DNA of 64,000 bases, taken from contig JAULJL010000010.1 in assembly GCA_030761205.1 (NCBI GenBank), forward strand, positions 8,189,001 to 8,253,000, given 5' to 3'. Each line of letters starts with the position of its first letter. Positions within the stretch are counted from its first letter, which is position 1. The notes beneath the pieces are model-generated. The model did not search any database and had not been told where the DNA came from. It saw only the letters and a program-made list of their open reading frames with translations. A program made the translations under genes and the position numbers. The DNA comes from Fremontodendron californicum. Taxonomy: Eukaryota > Streptophyta > Magnoliopsida > Malvales > Malvaceae. Shown here in pieces: positions 34,656-47,359 of the stretch.

Positions 34656-36195
34656 TTCCTTTATCGGTTGCTAAAACTCCATACTCAATATAATAAACCC
34701 ATGAATAGAATTATAATTCTAAGAGATTTTGAATTAAAGCATATCAATCAAAGATTCTTAAGTGCTTCTTTTTTCGTTAAGATCATGTCAAAACCTACCA
34801 ATTAATGATTTTAAGTTAAGTGGTTTTGATTACAATATCAACTATAACTATTATATAAATTTGGGATTAAATCCAGTTAATTCATGCAGCTCTTTAAAAA
34901 GTAGTATATAGCATATTTAGGTCAAATTTTAGTATTTTAAATCTTATTTGTGTTCAAGACTATAATCTCTTTTATAAAAAAAAAAAAAAAAAAACTATAA
35001 AGTTGCGTTCAACAACCTTAAGATTGAAATCCTTTGAATCCACTAACAATTCAAATATTCTAACCCAAGAAAACCTAGATTCAGGTTGAGATCTAGACCC
35101 AATGATATTTGAATTTTTTGTTAGTTGATTTGATTATATGACTAAGTTGTTACATCTCTTCACCAAAAGTAGTTGTCCAAAAGCATTTTTTTTTCTCTCA
35201 GTGTCATTTGCATACCAAAACTTAATTCATACTAAATGTTTGGGAAATACATATTCTTTTTTCTTTTTGGTAAAGAAATATATAATATTCAAAGAAGTAA
35301 TTTTTTTTTTATTAAATTGAGATATATGTTTATTTTAGCTACCAATATGACATAAAAAATAAATGACAAAATGGATGAGTTGAATCGAGAATTCGAGATT
35401 CAAATTTAAACCATTTTGTGATGTGAATTCTTAAGATTGATACCCTTTGAATCCACTAACAATTCAAATATCCTAACCCAAGAAAGCCAAGACTCAAGTT
35501 GAGATCTAGACCCAATGAAAACAAGTTTCAAGAATCTAGATTTGATTGTTGAACGCCAGAAAGAAAACCTTTGATAAGTTCAGAAGTTCTTTCAAGAACA
35601 ATAAGAAAAAATCCTCTCAAATGAATAAAATTCAGAATACTAATGATTAGCTCAAGTAGGCGACTAAACACATGTTTATATAGCCTCCCTAACAAGTCCT
35701 AGGTCGGCTAGGAATTCTAGCCCTAATAATATGTCTAAGTCAGCTACACTAAGAAAGATAAGGGTTGAACATACTCAAACCCAAAACCTAATAAATTAAA
35801 ATAAGTCCAGCTATATTAATGAAATTTAAAATAAGTTCAACTAGATTAATGAAATAGGCCCCACACAAGCCTATTAGACTTAATAAAGAAACAAAAGTTG
35901 GCCCACACCAATCCTCTCTTATGCCGCCACCTTGATCAGCTTGGATCACATGATTAAAGTTGATCTTTCTTCATTCAAGTCCATCTTGAATGTCTTGATC
36001 TTGCTTAAAAGACTAGAAGACTCGGCCCAAATGGAATCCTTGCATTACTTCCTTGATTCGGCCCAAGTGGAATCCTTGAATTGAATCTTTAAGATTTGGT
36101 CCATCTTATATCCCATCACTTTGGTTTCAAATTAATTTGAATATTAAGATACTCAAGTTCGAATCATTACGTACTAATGCAATCAATTTGAGTTA
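34656..36195. other. intergenic DNA with a duplicated 75-90 bp block
   Basis: No gene seen. CCTTTGAATCCACTAACAAT through GAGATCTAGACCCAATGA occurs at 35031-35105 and again from 35443 to about 35517, 412 bp apart. It may be an old element end or a short tandem duplication. Confidence 0.5.
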
Positions 36196-36203
36196 CTTTC
36201 AAG

Positions 36204-36499
36204 TAGAGGTGCTCATGGGTCGGATCGTGGCTTGGGAAAAAATATTTTTCTTTACTCAAACCTGTTTAGAGTCGGGCCCAGGCCGGAGCGTAAGCTTATT
36301 TCACTATTCATAAATTATTAAAAAATTATTTTTATATTAATATATATTATAATTAAATTTAAATAAAAATTTTATTTTTAATTACTAAATAGTAATTCGG
36401 ACCGAGTCGGGCTGGCTCGAATTACAAATATTTTTATCCAAGCTCGGGCCAGAACGAGCTTGTCGGGTCAGACCGGCTATCCAACCTTGAGCAGGTCTA
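36204..36499. mobile_element. hAT-type MITE, 296 bp, copy A
   Basis: The perfect 8-bp target duplication CTTTCAAG (36196-36203 and 36500-36507) flanks termini TAGAGGTGCTCATGGGTCGG and the inverted CCAACCTTGAGCAGGTCTA. The ends are rich in GGGCC/CGGG and the middle is A/T. There is no coding capacity. Eight-bp duplications are typical of hAT elements. Confidence 0.93.
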
Positions 36500-36507
36500 C
36501 TTTCAAG

Positions 36508-37345
36508 TAATTGTAATTTGCATTCTACTTCCAAGTAATCAATTTGTATTGTAATTTGAGTTACTTCCAAGTAATTGTAATTTCATCTTTTATTAAATCC
36601 CATTTAATTATGTTTTTATTATTTACCTTTTTATTTTTAAAAAAAAAAAACGTAAAAATATCTATTTGTGAACTTTATCTAAACCTAAATAGTACTAATT
36701 GTAATTTCACATGGTACATTCATGATTTTACTCTCAAATTATTTTATATTTTATGAACTCGCTTATTTGAGTACATTTTCCATAATAATTAGTATTATTT
36801 ACATTTCCTTTATAACAACTTTCAAAGAAAAAGTAAATAACAAAGACAATGATTAAACATCTATATAGAATCTCAACAACAACGGTATAAATACGGAAAA
36901 CAAATGTTTAGGATCCCAAAATCTTTGCAATCGACCCTTATGACCCAATTTAATTAATTTCAATGTGAAGAAGAAGAAAAGAAAGAAAGAAAAAAAAAAA
37001 AAAAAAACCCAAAGCCAATTAAATCCCAAAAAAAAAAAAAAAAAAAAGTCATGAAACGTGCATGCAATATGCTTGAAGTGACATCGTTATCTGAATCAAT
37101 TAAAGCAACAACATATATACCATTTTTAGAGAATTTGAGATAATATCAAATAAAATTTTGTTACGTTGAAAAATTCAAATGCAAGCTGAACAAAACCATC
37201 AGGTCAAACCTTTGCTGTGGCACTTATTTCTTCACTAAGAAAACATGCAAGATTCTTTTGAGAAAGAAACATGATATTCCTGAATATATTTGGGTGGAGT
37301 ATAATGAGTACTATTCATACCATTTGAAGAATAAGCTATTTTTTT

Positions 37346-37387
<42 letters not shown>

Positions 37388-37579
37388 TTTTGCCAAATAC
37401 TCACACGTTTAGAACACAAAAATATTTATCATTTTTAGCTTCTAATTATATATGCACGTTGCTTTTAGAACTTCTCAACTTTAAAAAATTTATATATCAA
37501 ACAACTAATGCTCCATTAGAACTTGGTTAAATTATATATGTTTGACAAGTATTTGCATTCAAGAAGGAAAGTGATAAGC
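36508..37579. other. AT-rich DNA between two MITEs
   Basis: No gene seen. The block TTACTTCCAAGTAATTGTAATTT is partly repeated near 36500-36590. A (TA)n microsatellite lies at about 37350-37382, with A-runs near 36990 and 37030. Confidence 0.5.
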
Positions 37580-37587
37580 CTTGTGCA

Positions 37588-37883
37588 TAGACCTGCGGGT
37601 TGGGTAGTCCGTCCGACCCGACAGGCTCGATTCGAATTGAGTTGGATTTGGATAGCATTTTTATAATTCAGGCCGAGTACTATTCATAAATAAAAATATT
37701 TTTTATTTAAATTTAATTATAAATATATAAAAATATTAATATAATTTTTTTTAATATTTTAATAATTTATGAACAGTAAAACGAACTTACGAGCTGATTC
37801 GGGCCTGACCCGAAATGAGCTTGAACAAAGAAATTTTTTTTCCTAACTGCAACTCAACCTGGTCCGGCCTATAAATAGATCTA
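37588..37883. mobile_element. hAT-type MITE, 296 bp, copy B
   Basis: The perfect 8-bp target duplication CTTGTGCA (37580-37587 and 37884-37891) flanks termini TAGACCTGCGGGTTGGGTAG and the inverted CCGGCCTATAAATAGATCTA. Exactly the same length as copy A. Confidence 0.93.
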
Positions 37884-37891
37884 CTTGTGCA

Positions 37892-39022
37892 TATATATGA
37901 ATTTTACTATCAAATTGAAATTGCTCGATTGGAGCAGATAATTGAATATTGAAAATGGTGAAATGATGACACTTAAACAATTTTCCCATTTAACTACACC
38001 TTTAATTGACTTGATATGTATCAATAGTTTAATTCTATCAAATTTATCTTCAGTGCCATAGATGGGAAATCTTTATAATAACTATTTTGAAATGGTTATT
38101 CGAAACTCGAACTGTGCTGTTTGTTTGGGAAAATAAAATATTTTGTGGCATAATGTTACTTCAATCATTAATCAATAACTAATGCTATAAATAGCTGGTT
38201 TTCTAAGTACAATGGTATAGAAAAGTTAGCACAAGCTCGATAGTACTTTGTTGTAGAGTTTGCTATCTATTTCCCTTGAATAAAGTCCCTTCATGTTTCG
38301 ATACAAATTAAAACAACAAAAATCTCTAACAAAATTCAATTAATTTTCTAAAGCTTCGTTTGGAAATCACTGAAACTTCGATGCGGCCCGATTGAGATGC
38401 TTTTTGACCCCAATCAGACTGCACTCACCATTTGAATGACAAGCACCAGCATAATGAGCATGATTTTCATCATGGTAGTGCCTTAGTTATCCATTAGAGC
38501 TTGAAGCTCCAGTGGATAACAATGCCCTCCCACTGGAGGGCATTTTCCAAGTTTGTCCCCTCCCTTTTTTTTTTTTTACTTTGTGATTTAATTTTTATTT
38601 ATTATTTATTGTGATTTTTTATTTTAAATGAAATAATTTTTAATTTAATAAAATTAATAAATTTTGTTATTATATAATAAATTAATAAACATATATTTTA
38701 TTATATAATTAATATGATTATTAAAAATAAATAATTACATAAATAAAAATATTATTTTTTAAACTTTATTTATTTTTTTAATTTATTTTTTTGACATAAA
38801 TATAATTTTAATTATTATAAATAAAATAAATATAATTTTAATATTTTGTTATTATTTATTATATATATATATACATTTTAATCTAATGTCTTTAATAGTT
38901 ATTTTATCTTCTCACTATAATTCACCTCACCGCTGCTTTTGAATTCAAACACATATCTCACCACTGATTTTAATCCCATTGCTACAATACCTAATCTCAT
39001 CGCTACAGTAATTACTCTCACC
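37892..39022. other. AT-rich DNA, no gene seen
   Basis: It contains AAGCTTCGTTTGGAAATCAC near 38350, possibly the left end of an older element. The inverted TCCATCCAAATAGATCTT right of the 11-kb LTR element (about 50220) could be its partner. That would mean the retrotransposon landed in a MITE, but this is unproven. Confidence 0.4.
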
Positions 39023-39027
39023 ATCAC

Positions 39028-41327
39028 TGTAGACACCGGATTTTATCCGGGTTGTAATCCGAATTTTATTTTCGAATTAAACAACAACAAAAAAATCAGA
39101 AAAAACAAAAAAAAAAGAAGGAAAATTAGAAATTAAAAAGAAATAATCAGAATAATAAATAAATAAATAAAGTTTGGGTTGAACTAAAATTTTTCTTTGG
39201 ATTGAACTTGGACTCTAAGAGTTATGGTTGGAACAAAAAATCATTTCTTGATCAGATTAAAGACTCCTAACTAGATTAAAACCTAAATTTCTTTCCTATA
39301 TAATGAACCCAAGCCTCAACCACAAAGACATGAGAGAAACATAGAATTTTCGGAGTAAGCAAGCAAAATCAATAGAAGAATTTTTTTTTTTTTTTTTTTT
39401 TGGTGAGTTTCGAAATTCTTGGTTCTTAGTACTAGGGTTTGATTTGAAGGGTGTTTAGTAGTGGAAAATCTTGGTTTTAATTAAACGAAGCTTAGGCCAG
39501 AGTTAGATGACCGTTCGGCGGTCAACGGAGGAGATCGGAGAGGTTGAAGTTGCGACTTTCAAACTCAAATCTAGGATTATCGGGTTAGATTCGGGAAAAA
39601 CTAAGTTGATTTTTGGATAGAGGAGATCGAAAGGGATTTTTGATGATTTTTTTGGGAATTTTTGGAGTCCGATGACCGACGATTGATAGCGGCGGTGAAC
39701 GGCGACGACGACGGTGTCTTTCCGGAATTTGGAAAATTTTTGGGTTTTGGTTTGGTGTTCTTAATTTTGTTCTTGGGAAGGAAGGAAAGGTTGAGAGAAA
39801 AGGAATAAGTTTTTATTTTTAGATAGGTAAGTGAACCACAAAAAAAAAAAAATTTGAGGGGGGTTAGCAGCCGGGTCGAGTCGAACCCGCGCCTGGGCTC
39901 GACCCAGGTGCTGGCTGTCTTGTCTTTTTTTTTTCCTTTTCTTTTATTTCCTTTTATATCCTTTTTATCACATCTTCATTATTCCTTTTACATTTTTGTT
40001 TGATTTGAGTTTTTTTTTTATTTGTTTAAATGATAATTTTTTATTTATTCTGACTAATTTTATTTTTAGTTTTGATATTTACAGGTATATTTTTACGAAT
40101 TAACTTTGACAGGATTATTATATTATTTTTAACTATTATTACTATTATATTATTTTTATTAACCATTATATTATTTTTATTAACTATTATTGTATACTAT
40201 TATATTTATATATAACCATTATTATTTATTATTAATTATTTCAAACTATTGTTTTAATTATATTTAATTATTATTTATTAATTATTAATTTGATTATTAT
40301 TAGTAAGATATTTATTAATTATTATTAATTATTAATTTTAATTATATTTAATTATTATTTATTAATTATTAAGTTTTTTTTAATTGATGATTAGTTATTT
40401 TAAAATTAATAAATTGAGATCTTTTCCAATGATGAAATTCGAAGAGATCACGAACGGTGGATTTCTAAGAAATTTCTAAGTGAGAAAATTCTCTTAAAAA
40501 TTCTCCAGAATGAATGGAAGGATTTTTTTTAAGGAATTATTTTCGATATCAATAAAGGTTAAAATTTATTTTTTTAAAATAATTAATTTTCAATGTCTCT
40601 TTTTCAAGATAATTTTTCATAATAAATGCCTAATTAAAATTAAAGGATAGATTAGGATTTTTCCGATGATGAAATTCAAGAGAGTCACGAATGATTGACT
40701 TTTAAGAAATTTTTAGGTGAAAAAAATTCTCTTAAAAATTCTCCAGAACGAATGGAAGAATATTCTAAGGGATAATTTTCGATATTAAGATCAGAATTTA
40801 TTTTTCGGACAAACATTAATAAAAATGTAGATTAATTTTGGAAGATTAATTTAAGAAATAATTTTGTTGAATAATCTAACTTTTCCGACGACGGAGCCTA
40901 TTCAATAGAACGAATGGTTTCTTTTGAATACTCTCGAGGTGAGGAAACGGTTTTTAGTAATTTCTCCAGAATGAATGGAAGGAAGACCTAAAAAATAATT
41001 TTCAAGATCTTTAACAATTAAAATGAAATAGGATAGACAAGACCATTTAATTAAGACTTTTTAAGTATCACAAGACTAATTAGGTATTATCTCTTAGATA
41101 GGCCTTGTGAGGGTGCTAATCCTTCCTCACACGTAACCGTACTCCCAAATCTAGTTCTGATAAGTAGGCCAGAACTTATTCTTTTTAAGGTGCCTTAGTC
41201 AAGCTTAGGATTACTTTAAAAAGGATAGATTCATATATGTAACTAATCACACCTAGATTAGATGATTGGTGGCGATTCCATTGATTTGTGTCTAGCATGC
41301 TGAATTCACATTTGGCACGTTATGACA
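39028..41327 (+). repeat. 5' LTR of the TR-GAG-like element (2300 bp)
   Basis: It contains three imperfect internal copies of a module beginning TTTTCCGATGATGAAATTC (near 40414, 40657 and 40879). Near the 3' end are GTGCTAATCCTTCCTCACAC, AATCACACCTAG and TGGCGATTCC. Confidence 0.9.
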
Positions 41328-41330
41328 GTT

Positions 41331-41349
41331 TGGCGACTCCGCTGGGGAC
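41331..41349 (+). other. probable primer-binding site
   Basis: TGGCGACTCCGCTGGGGAC lies three bases after the LTR. Its TGG start and position fit a tRNA primer site of the kind reported for Tat/Ogre elements (tRNA-Arg, from family knowledge). The tRNA identity was not checked. Confidence 0.7.
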
Positions 41350-42429
41350 ATTAGAGAGTCGAGCCATAGATTAGTCTTGTGATATTTTAAGTTTTAATAA
41401 TTGGTCTTAAATGTTTAATTTTTTATTTAATTTTAATTTTGTTATTTGTACTTACAACTTTTGTTTCTTATATATTGGTGGAAAAAAAAGGGTTTGAATG
41501 TTCCTTCGCACACACGACACGTTGCATATCATAAAACCCTATACTCGGGCTTGTCCTTTTTAGGAGGGGGTAAAGTACCTATGCCTTCGTGAGGTGATAA
41601 CCTCCGCAACGGCTAGCGAAACACCTTCAGAGTGTAAAGTACCAAAGCTTTCGTGAGGTGATAACCTCCACAGCAACTTTGGAAAATACTCTCACCCAAA
41701 TTGAACCCTTCCGGTTGGAGCATATAATGGGTGAGGAATGTGGTGCCTTATTTATCCTACATGGATGATGTTAAGGAGCAATTCGGGGACCTGTTAGATG
41801 TCTAATATCCCGAAGCCCAGCATATAGATAACACATAAGAGCCTAGCCTAAGTTAGAGCCTTGTCTACCTTTTTCATAGATAATAACCAGAAATAGGACA
41901 CATTAAGGAATGTCCTTGTATTTTATTTTATTTTTCTTTATTTTCACATTTTCTTGTTAAAATTGTTGTGAATATCATTTCATTTGTGTCAAGCTTTATA
42001 AAGTCATTGCGTATGTCATAAACTTCATCATTTAGATATTTTCATCATGCATTTACCATGTACATTTTTTAACCATGCTCATGCATTTACCATGTACATT
42101 TTAACCATGCTCATGCATTTACCATCACTTTTTAATAATGCTCATGAATTTGCCATGTATATTTTTCATAATGCTTATACATTCACCATGTATATTTTCA
42201 TAATACTCATACACTCTTCATGTACATTTTTCATAATGTTACTGTTAAACTTTGTGAATATTTTTGGTATTGTCATGTAAATTAATTTCTTTCTTTCGTT
42301 TATTTGCATCCATGTGCATTTCATAAAGACATGAGACCTGAATTTTAAAATTGTGGTAATGAAAGGTTCAAGGATGGCTCAAAAAGATCTTGGGGGCATT
42401 CCTACAACATTCATTCACGGGTTAAAGCA
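41350..42429 (+). other. 5' leader of the TR-GAG-like element
   Basis: Non-coding leader. It contains a duplicated ACCTTCAGAGTGTAAAGTAC / CGTGAGGTGATAACCTCC block (41581-41690) and about six copies of CATGCATTTACCATGTACAT-type units at 42040-42240, which account for the phenylalanine-rich frame there. Confidence 0.6.
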
Positions 42430-43940
42430 ATGACAGAGGAACAGGCTGCTAGGATTCGTTCACGGGTTAAAGCAATAGCAGAGGAACAAGTTGCTAGGAT
42501 GAACAAAATAGAAAAAACCCAGGGTGAGATTAGAGAGCAATTAAACTCGTTGTTGAAAATGATGAAGAGTCTGAAAGGGAAAGATAAGACAGATGAATCC
42601 GGCTCTGAGGGAAAGAATCAGAATGTGGGTGAATCTTCGTATCCACCAGGTCTCCAATCTCAAGTTCAAATACCTCAACAAGTGCAGTCGCTACAAGCAC
42701 TATTCGTAGGAGGATTTAACTATCCGGGATATAACATTCTTGCCCCAGGGGCAAAGAAAGATCCTGTCCAAATTCTAGAATTATATGATCAAGAAAGGCT
42801 GAAGGAAGTTGAAGAGATGGATCTCGTAAGATAAAATTGATTGAAGAAAGACTCCGGGCTGTTGAGGGTTTGGATTTCTATGGTTCTATGGATGCTGAAG
42901 GGCTTTGTTTGGTTCTAGATGTGGTTATCTCGCCCAAGTTCAAGACTCCTGATTTCGAGAAGTTTGATGGGTCCAAGTGCCCCATATCTCATATCACCAT
43001 GTTTTGCCGGAAGATAGCTGCTTATGCGAAATATGATAAGTTGCTCATCCATGTCTTCCAGGACAGTTTTACAGGTTCTGCTGCCAGGTGGTATGTTCAG
43101 CTAGATAAGAACCGCGACCGTGCTTGGAAGGAATTAGCAAAGACGTTCATTAATCAGTACAAGCATATTGTTGACATGGCCCTAGACCGTTTAACCTTAC
43201 AGAATATGGAGAAGAAAGCTACTGAAAGCTTCAAAGAGTATGCTCAGAGATGGAGGGATATTGCTGCCGAAGTTCAACCACCTTTCACTGAAAAAAAAAA
43301 CTACAGTCTTGTTTGTTAGTACCCTTAAAGCACCATACTATGAAAGAATGATTGGGAATGCCACCAAGAATTTTGCAAACATGGTAATCTCCGGGGAGAT
43401 AATTGAGAATGCTATAAAGTGTGGGAAGCTTGAAGCTAGAGAGACATCCGATGTAAAGAATGAGGCATATAAAAAGAAAGAAGAAGATGTTAAAGCTGTG
43501 ACTTATAGAGGACAAAAAACAAGAGATCTTCCCCCGTACCATCCATATCCCATGTACCAACATTATTATCCCATTGTAAATAATGTTGCACCACCAAACT
43601 TTTACTCACAACCACCTACTTTCATGATTGGTCCATCTACACCTACAGCTAGACCTGTTCCCCAAAAAAGACCAAGAAACAGTCAGGAGAAAATTCTGAT
43701 CCCAATTTCTAATCTTTTGCCTTTGTTGATAAAAAACCAGTACCTTACTCCTGTGCCTTTAAAGACAATTCCAAATCCATCAGCAAGGAATTATGATCCT
43801 AACAGCAAGTGCGATTATCATATAGGAGCAATTGGGCATTCAACGGAAAAATACAGGTAGTTGAAAGAAAAGATTGAAGATCTCATTAATGACGGTACCT
43901 TGACTTTGGATGTTTTGGAACAATGGAGATATGGAGTTTG
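42430..43940 (+). pseudogene. retrotransposon gag, frameshifted
   Basis: The start MTEEQAARIRSRVKAIAEEQ leads into a coiled-coil-like N-terminus. At about 42832 the frame breaks and continues in another frame with IEERLRAVEGLDFYGSMDAE. The capsid-type gag domain follows (DFEKFDGSKCPISHITMFCR, FTGSAARWYVQLD, ESFKEYAQRWRDIAAEVQPP). A second shift lies in an A-run at 43291-43300, after which LKAPYYERMIGNATKNFANM continues. A degenerate zinc knuckle (CDYHIGAIGHSTEKY, with the last Cys replaced by Tyr) precedes a TAG at 43858. Weak homology (LKEKIEDLINDGTL) runs on to about 43940. Two shifts and the lost Cys make it non-functional here. Confidence 0.85.
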
Positions 43941-46879
43941 AATATGGGGAATGTCACCTCAAATACTTCGTCTGAATAATTTCAAATTTGTGATGTTTTC
44001 ATTTTTTCCTAGGCATTGCATTTTTAACATTGATTAGGTGTTTGATAGTTTTGTTGGAAATTGTTTATTTTTGCATGACTTATTTTGGAAAATGTTTTGG
44101 ATCTTAAAGAAAATTAGTGATTATTTCTCAGAAATGAACTTTGCAACCTATTCCCATGACCAGTTAGTTGTAAAAGCTTGATTTCTTTGATGGCCTAAAT
44201 TTGAAGTGTCGTGAACCTCACCTTTATTTTGACCAGGAAATGAGTCCCAAAAGGTCAATGATCTTCGTCTAAGCAATGAGCAATGAAATGATCATTTGAT
44301 TTGCAAAACATTTTTTTTTTAGAACCAATTCATGAGGCACTCTCTTGAAAGAATCTAGATTTTGGTAATTTGATAAGTGCCAAGGCTATCTAGAGCTTTA
44401 AACACATCACTCCTAAGTTTCTTAACCATGCCCGAACTTTTCTTTTCCTGAATGGTGTCCTTTACTCACATATTGGGGGAAAAATTACCTTAAAAGCCAT
44501 ATTTTTCCAGTATCCTTTAATGCTTTGACTTGAGTAACACCCATTTTCACCCAGTTATTCTTTGCCACATCTTGGGGGAGGATTACCAAAGAGCCAAATG
44601 ACTTGATGTTTTTCTTTGCACACCATTACTAACTTGTGCAAACTTTGTTTTCCTCTATGATCGAATGAAATTGCATAGACACTTTGGGAAAGCCGGAATA
44701 AAGAGGATTGTTCGGTTGGGCCTTCATTTGGATAGGCACATTGAGAGGATGCATGAGTTGCAAAAAAAAAAATTGTGATATCATGCATATGAGATATTCA
44801 AATGATTTTAAAGGCAATTCTTATTATCTATTTCACCTGGGGTTTGCTCCTTAATGAAAATATTCATAATGGACATGAGAAATGGCCATCTTTCGTATTC
44901 TTTTCACAAAATGAGAAATTATCCTTTGCTACCCCCTTTGAGCCTATTGGATTCTTGTTTTTTGAATGAACCTTGACCAAGGATCACCCTCCACATCGGG
45001 GGGCAAGTATGAAGAATTATCTTTCTATGGAGGGTCATACGTTTGGATCATATTTCTACACCACGAAAAGACTGCCTTATGTTAGGAGGGCGAATATTGA
45101 AATGGATTGAGTTTCAAATTTTCAAACTCACTTTATGATAGGAAAGTCTATGAAAAGAAATAAGAAGGAAAAAAAAAGGAAAAGGAAAAAAAAAGGAAAA
45201 AAGAGGAAAAAAATGAAAAGAAAAGAAAACTTCACAAGATGAAATCCTCATGAAGAGAAATGATCCGTGGTTTGATGAGAAGTAGAAATGATGAAATCCT
45301 CATGAAGAAAAATAATCCGTGGTTTGATTACCTTCAAAATATGAGATATTTTGAGATGAAGAAATGGTCTTTGGTTTAATTACCTTTAAACACATTTTTG
45401 GGCCTGATTATCTTTTTTTCATAACCCCAAACCTTACCTATATTACAAGCTTGAAAAGTCCATTTTGGTCAAGTATGAATGTTTAAGTTGAAGAGTTTTT
45501 CCTCAAAATTTATCTCATCCTTTTGAATTATCATTGAAGAAATTTGAATTCTCAAATGCATGGTAGAGCAAAAAAAAAAGAGAATGAAGCTCTAGGGTGA
45601 AAACCCAAAAACGGGCAGTCTAGAGCAAAAATTTGAAAGCAACTCTGCATAACTGTGCCAAGGCCTAACAAGAAGTACAAAAGAAATGATATTTTGAACC
45701 CACCAGGAAACACCGAACACTTTTAAGAAACTTAAGAAGGTATACATCATTTGGATGACTTGGCCCAAAATTGAAAATTATTTTTCCATTCTTGTCCAAA
45801 TTTTGAACCCATCATAGATAGTCTTGACATTAGTTGAATTGCTATATATCAAGAAACTAAGAACGAGTGCCAAAATGGATTGTGTTTTCAAAATAAAACT
45901 TTTTGTGAAAACCTTATTGTTGAAGGAAATTCATTGTGAGTTTAGATGAAAAAACATTGATTTTTCCCTTATGTGATGAAACCTCCCTTGATAACCAAAA
46001 CCTTGACAAATTGGAGTACTCAATGAACCAAATTGTGATTCACCTTATCCATTGTTGCAGTAATCACCAGTTTTTAGGAGATCCAAAGTTGCATTTTTTG
46101 TTTAGAAAATGGAAACTTGATTTTAGAACATGGAAACTTGATATGGGGCAAATTTCATGGGGGCGTGATTGAAAAATGATTTTTGGGCATATTCTTTCTT
46201 TGCAAAGAATTTTCAAAAGATTAGAACATGAAAACATTCAAGTTTGGAATAATATATATTTGAGTTTTGAACCAATATGATGAGAGTGACATTTCTGAGG
46301 GCAAAAATGAGAAGGTTTTTACCATAATGAGAGGACTGGTTTCTAGAATGGGATCTATTGAGTTGGCAAATGGCAGAGTAGGCTCTTTTGCATAATTTCA
46401 TTGAAGATTTTTCAGTTTGAAATTTGAATATGCTTGAACATGACATTCTGGGAAGAAAGGAGAATATGATGAGAATAATGAAAGAGTCTGGAAATACATA
46501 TGTTTAAAACCTTGGGACACTAGATGTCTTTTTGAGAAAGAAAAAGGTGTTGTGATCAACTGATGAAATTAGCGGAGATCAGCCTGGTCCTAAGTCCAAG
46601 CGTTTGGAAATTGAAAAATGATGAAACAATGAGCTTAAGTATCTTTTTGTCATAGTTAAAGATTCATGATATTAGTTTGCATTCCATCACATGACATTCA
46701 TTTTATATAATTGCATTTCATGGCATTCATGTCATTCATCGCATGGATTTAACATATAAGAAAGATTTTAGTTTTTGAATTTTGAAATTAAACTTTTTTT
46801 CAAGATGGCTCTTTTCAAGGTGAAGTATTGAATCTCAGTTGAGGAAGATCTTCAAGGTAAGAGTTTTGAGCATTCAGTT
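43941..46879 (+). other. non-coding interior of the TR-GAG-like element
   Basis: 2.9 kb with no polymerase, protease or integrase motif in any frame supplied or inspected. It holds a purine-rich tract (45160-45235), a duplicated GATGAAATCCTCATGAAGA block (45238 and 45291) and ordinary mixed sequence. Confidence 0.6.
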
Positions 46880-46895
46880 AAGGAAAGCATAAAAA

Positions 46896-47330
46896 GTGGT
46901 ATCTTTTCAAAGCCTCAGGGTAATTTTTCAAAACCTCCGGGTATCTTTTCAAAGCCTCCGGTTAATTCCTCTGGGTATCTTTTCAAAGCCTTCGGGTAAT
47001 TTTTTTAAAGCCTCCGGGGTATCTTTTCAAAACCTCCGGGTAATTTTTCAAAACCTCCGGGTATCTTTTCAAAGCCTTCGGGTAATTTTTTAAAACCCCC
47101 GGGTAATTTTTCAAAGCCTCCGGTATCTTTTCAAAGCCTCCGTATAATTTTTCAAAATCTCCAAGTAATTTTTCAAAACCTCCGGGTATCTTTCAAAGCC
47201 TCCGGGTATCTTTTCAAAACCACCAGTTAATTTTTCAATGCCTCTGGGTATCTTTTCAAAACCTCTGGGAATCATTTTACAAGAACCTCCGGGTATCAAT
47301 TTAGAACTTTTGGATAAAATTTTTCAAATA
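46896..47330 (+). repeat. 21-22 bp tandem array near the 3' LTR
   Basis: About 19 imperfect copies of TTTTCAAARCCTCCGGGTAW, alternating GTATCTTTTC and GTAATTTTTC starts. Short open frames (SFQSLRVIFQNLR) reflect the repeat. Confidence 0.9.
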
Positions 47331-47359
47331 TCTCAGGAGTCTTCTTTTTAATTTTGGTA

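Noticed and set aside
46213..46446. Minus-strand frame in the interior of the 11-kb element
   Set aside because: No retroelement or host motif. Background-like composition.
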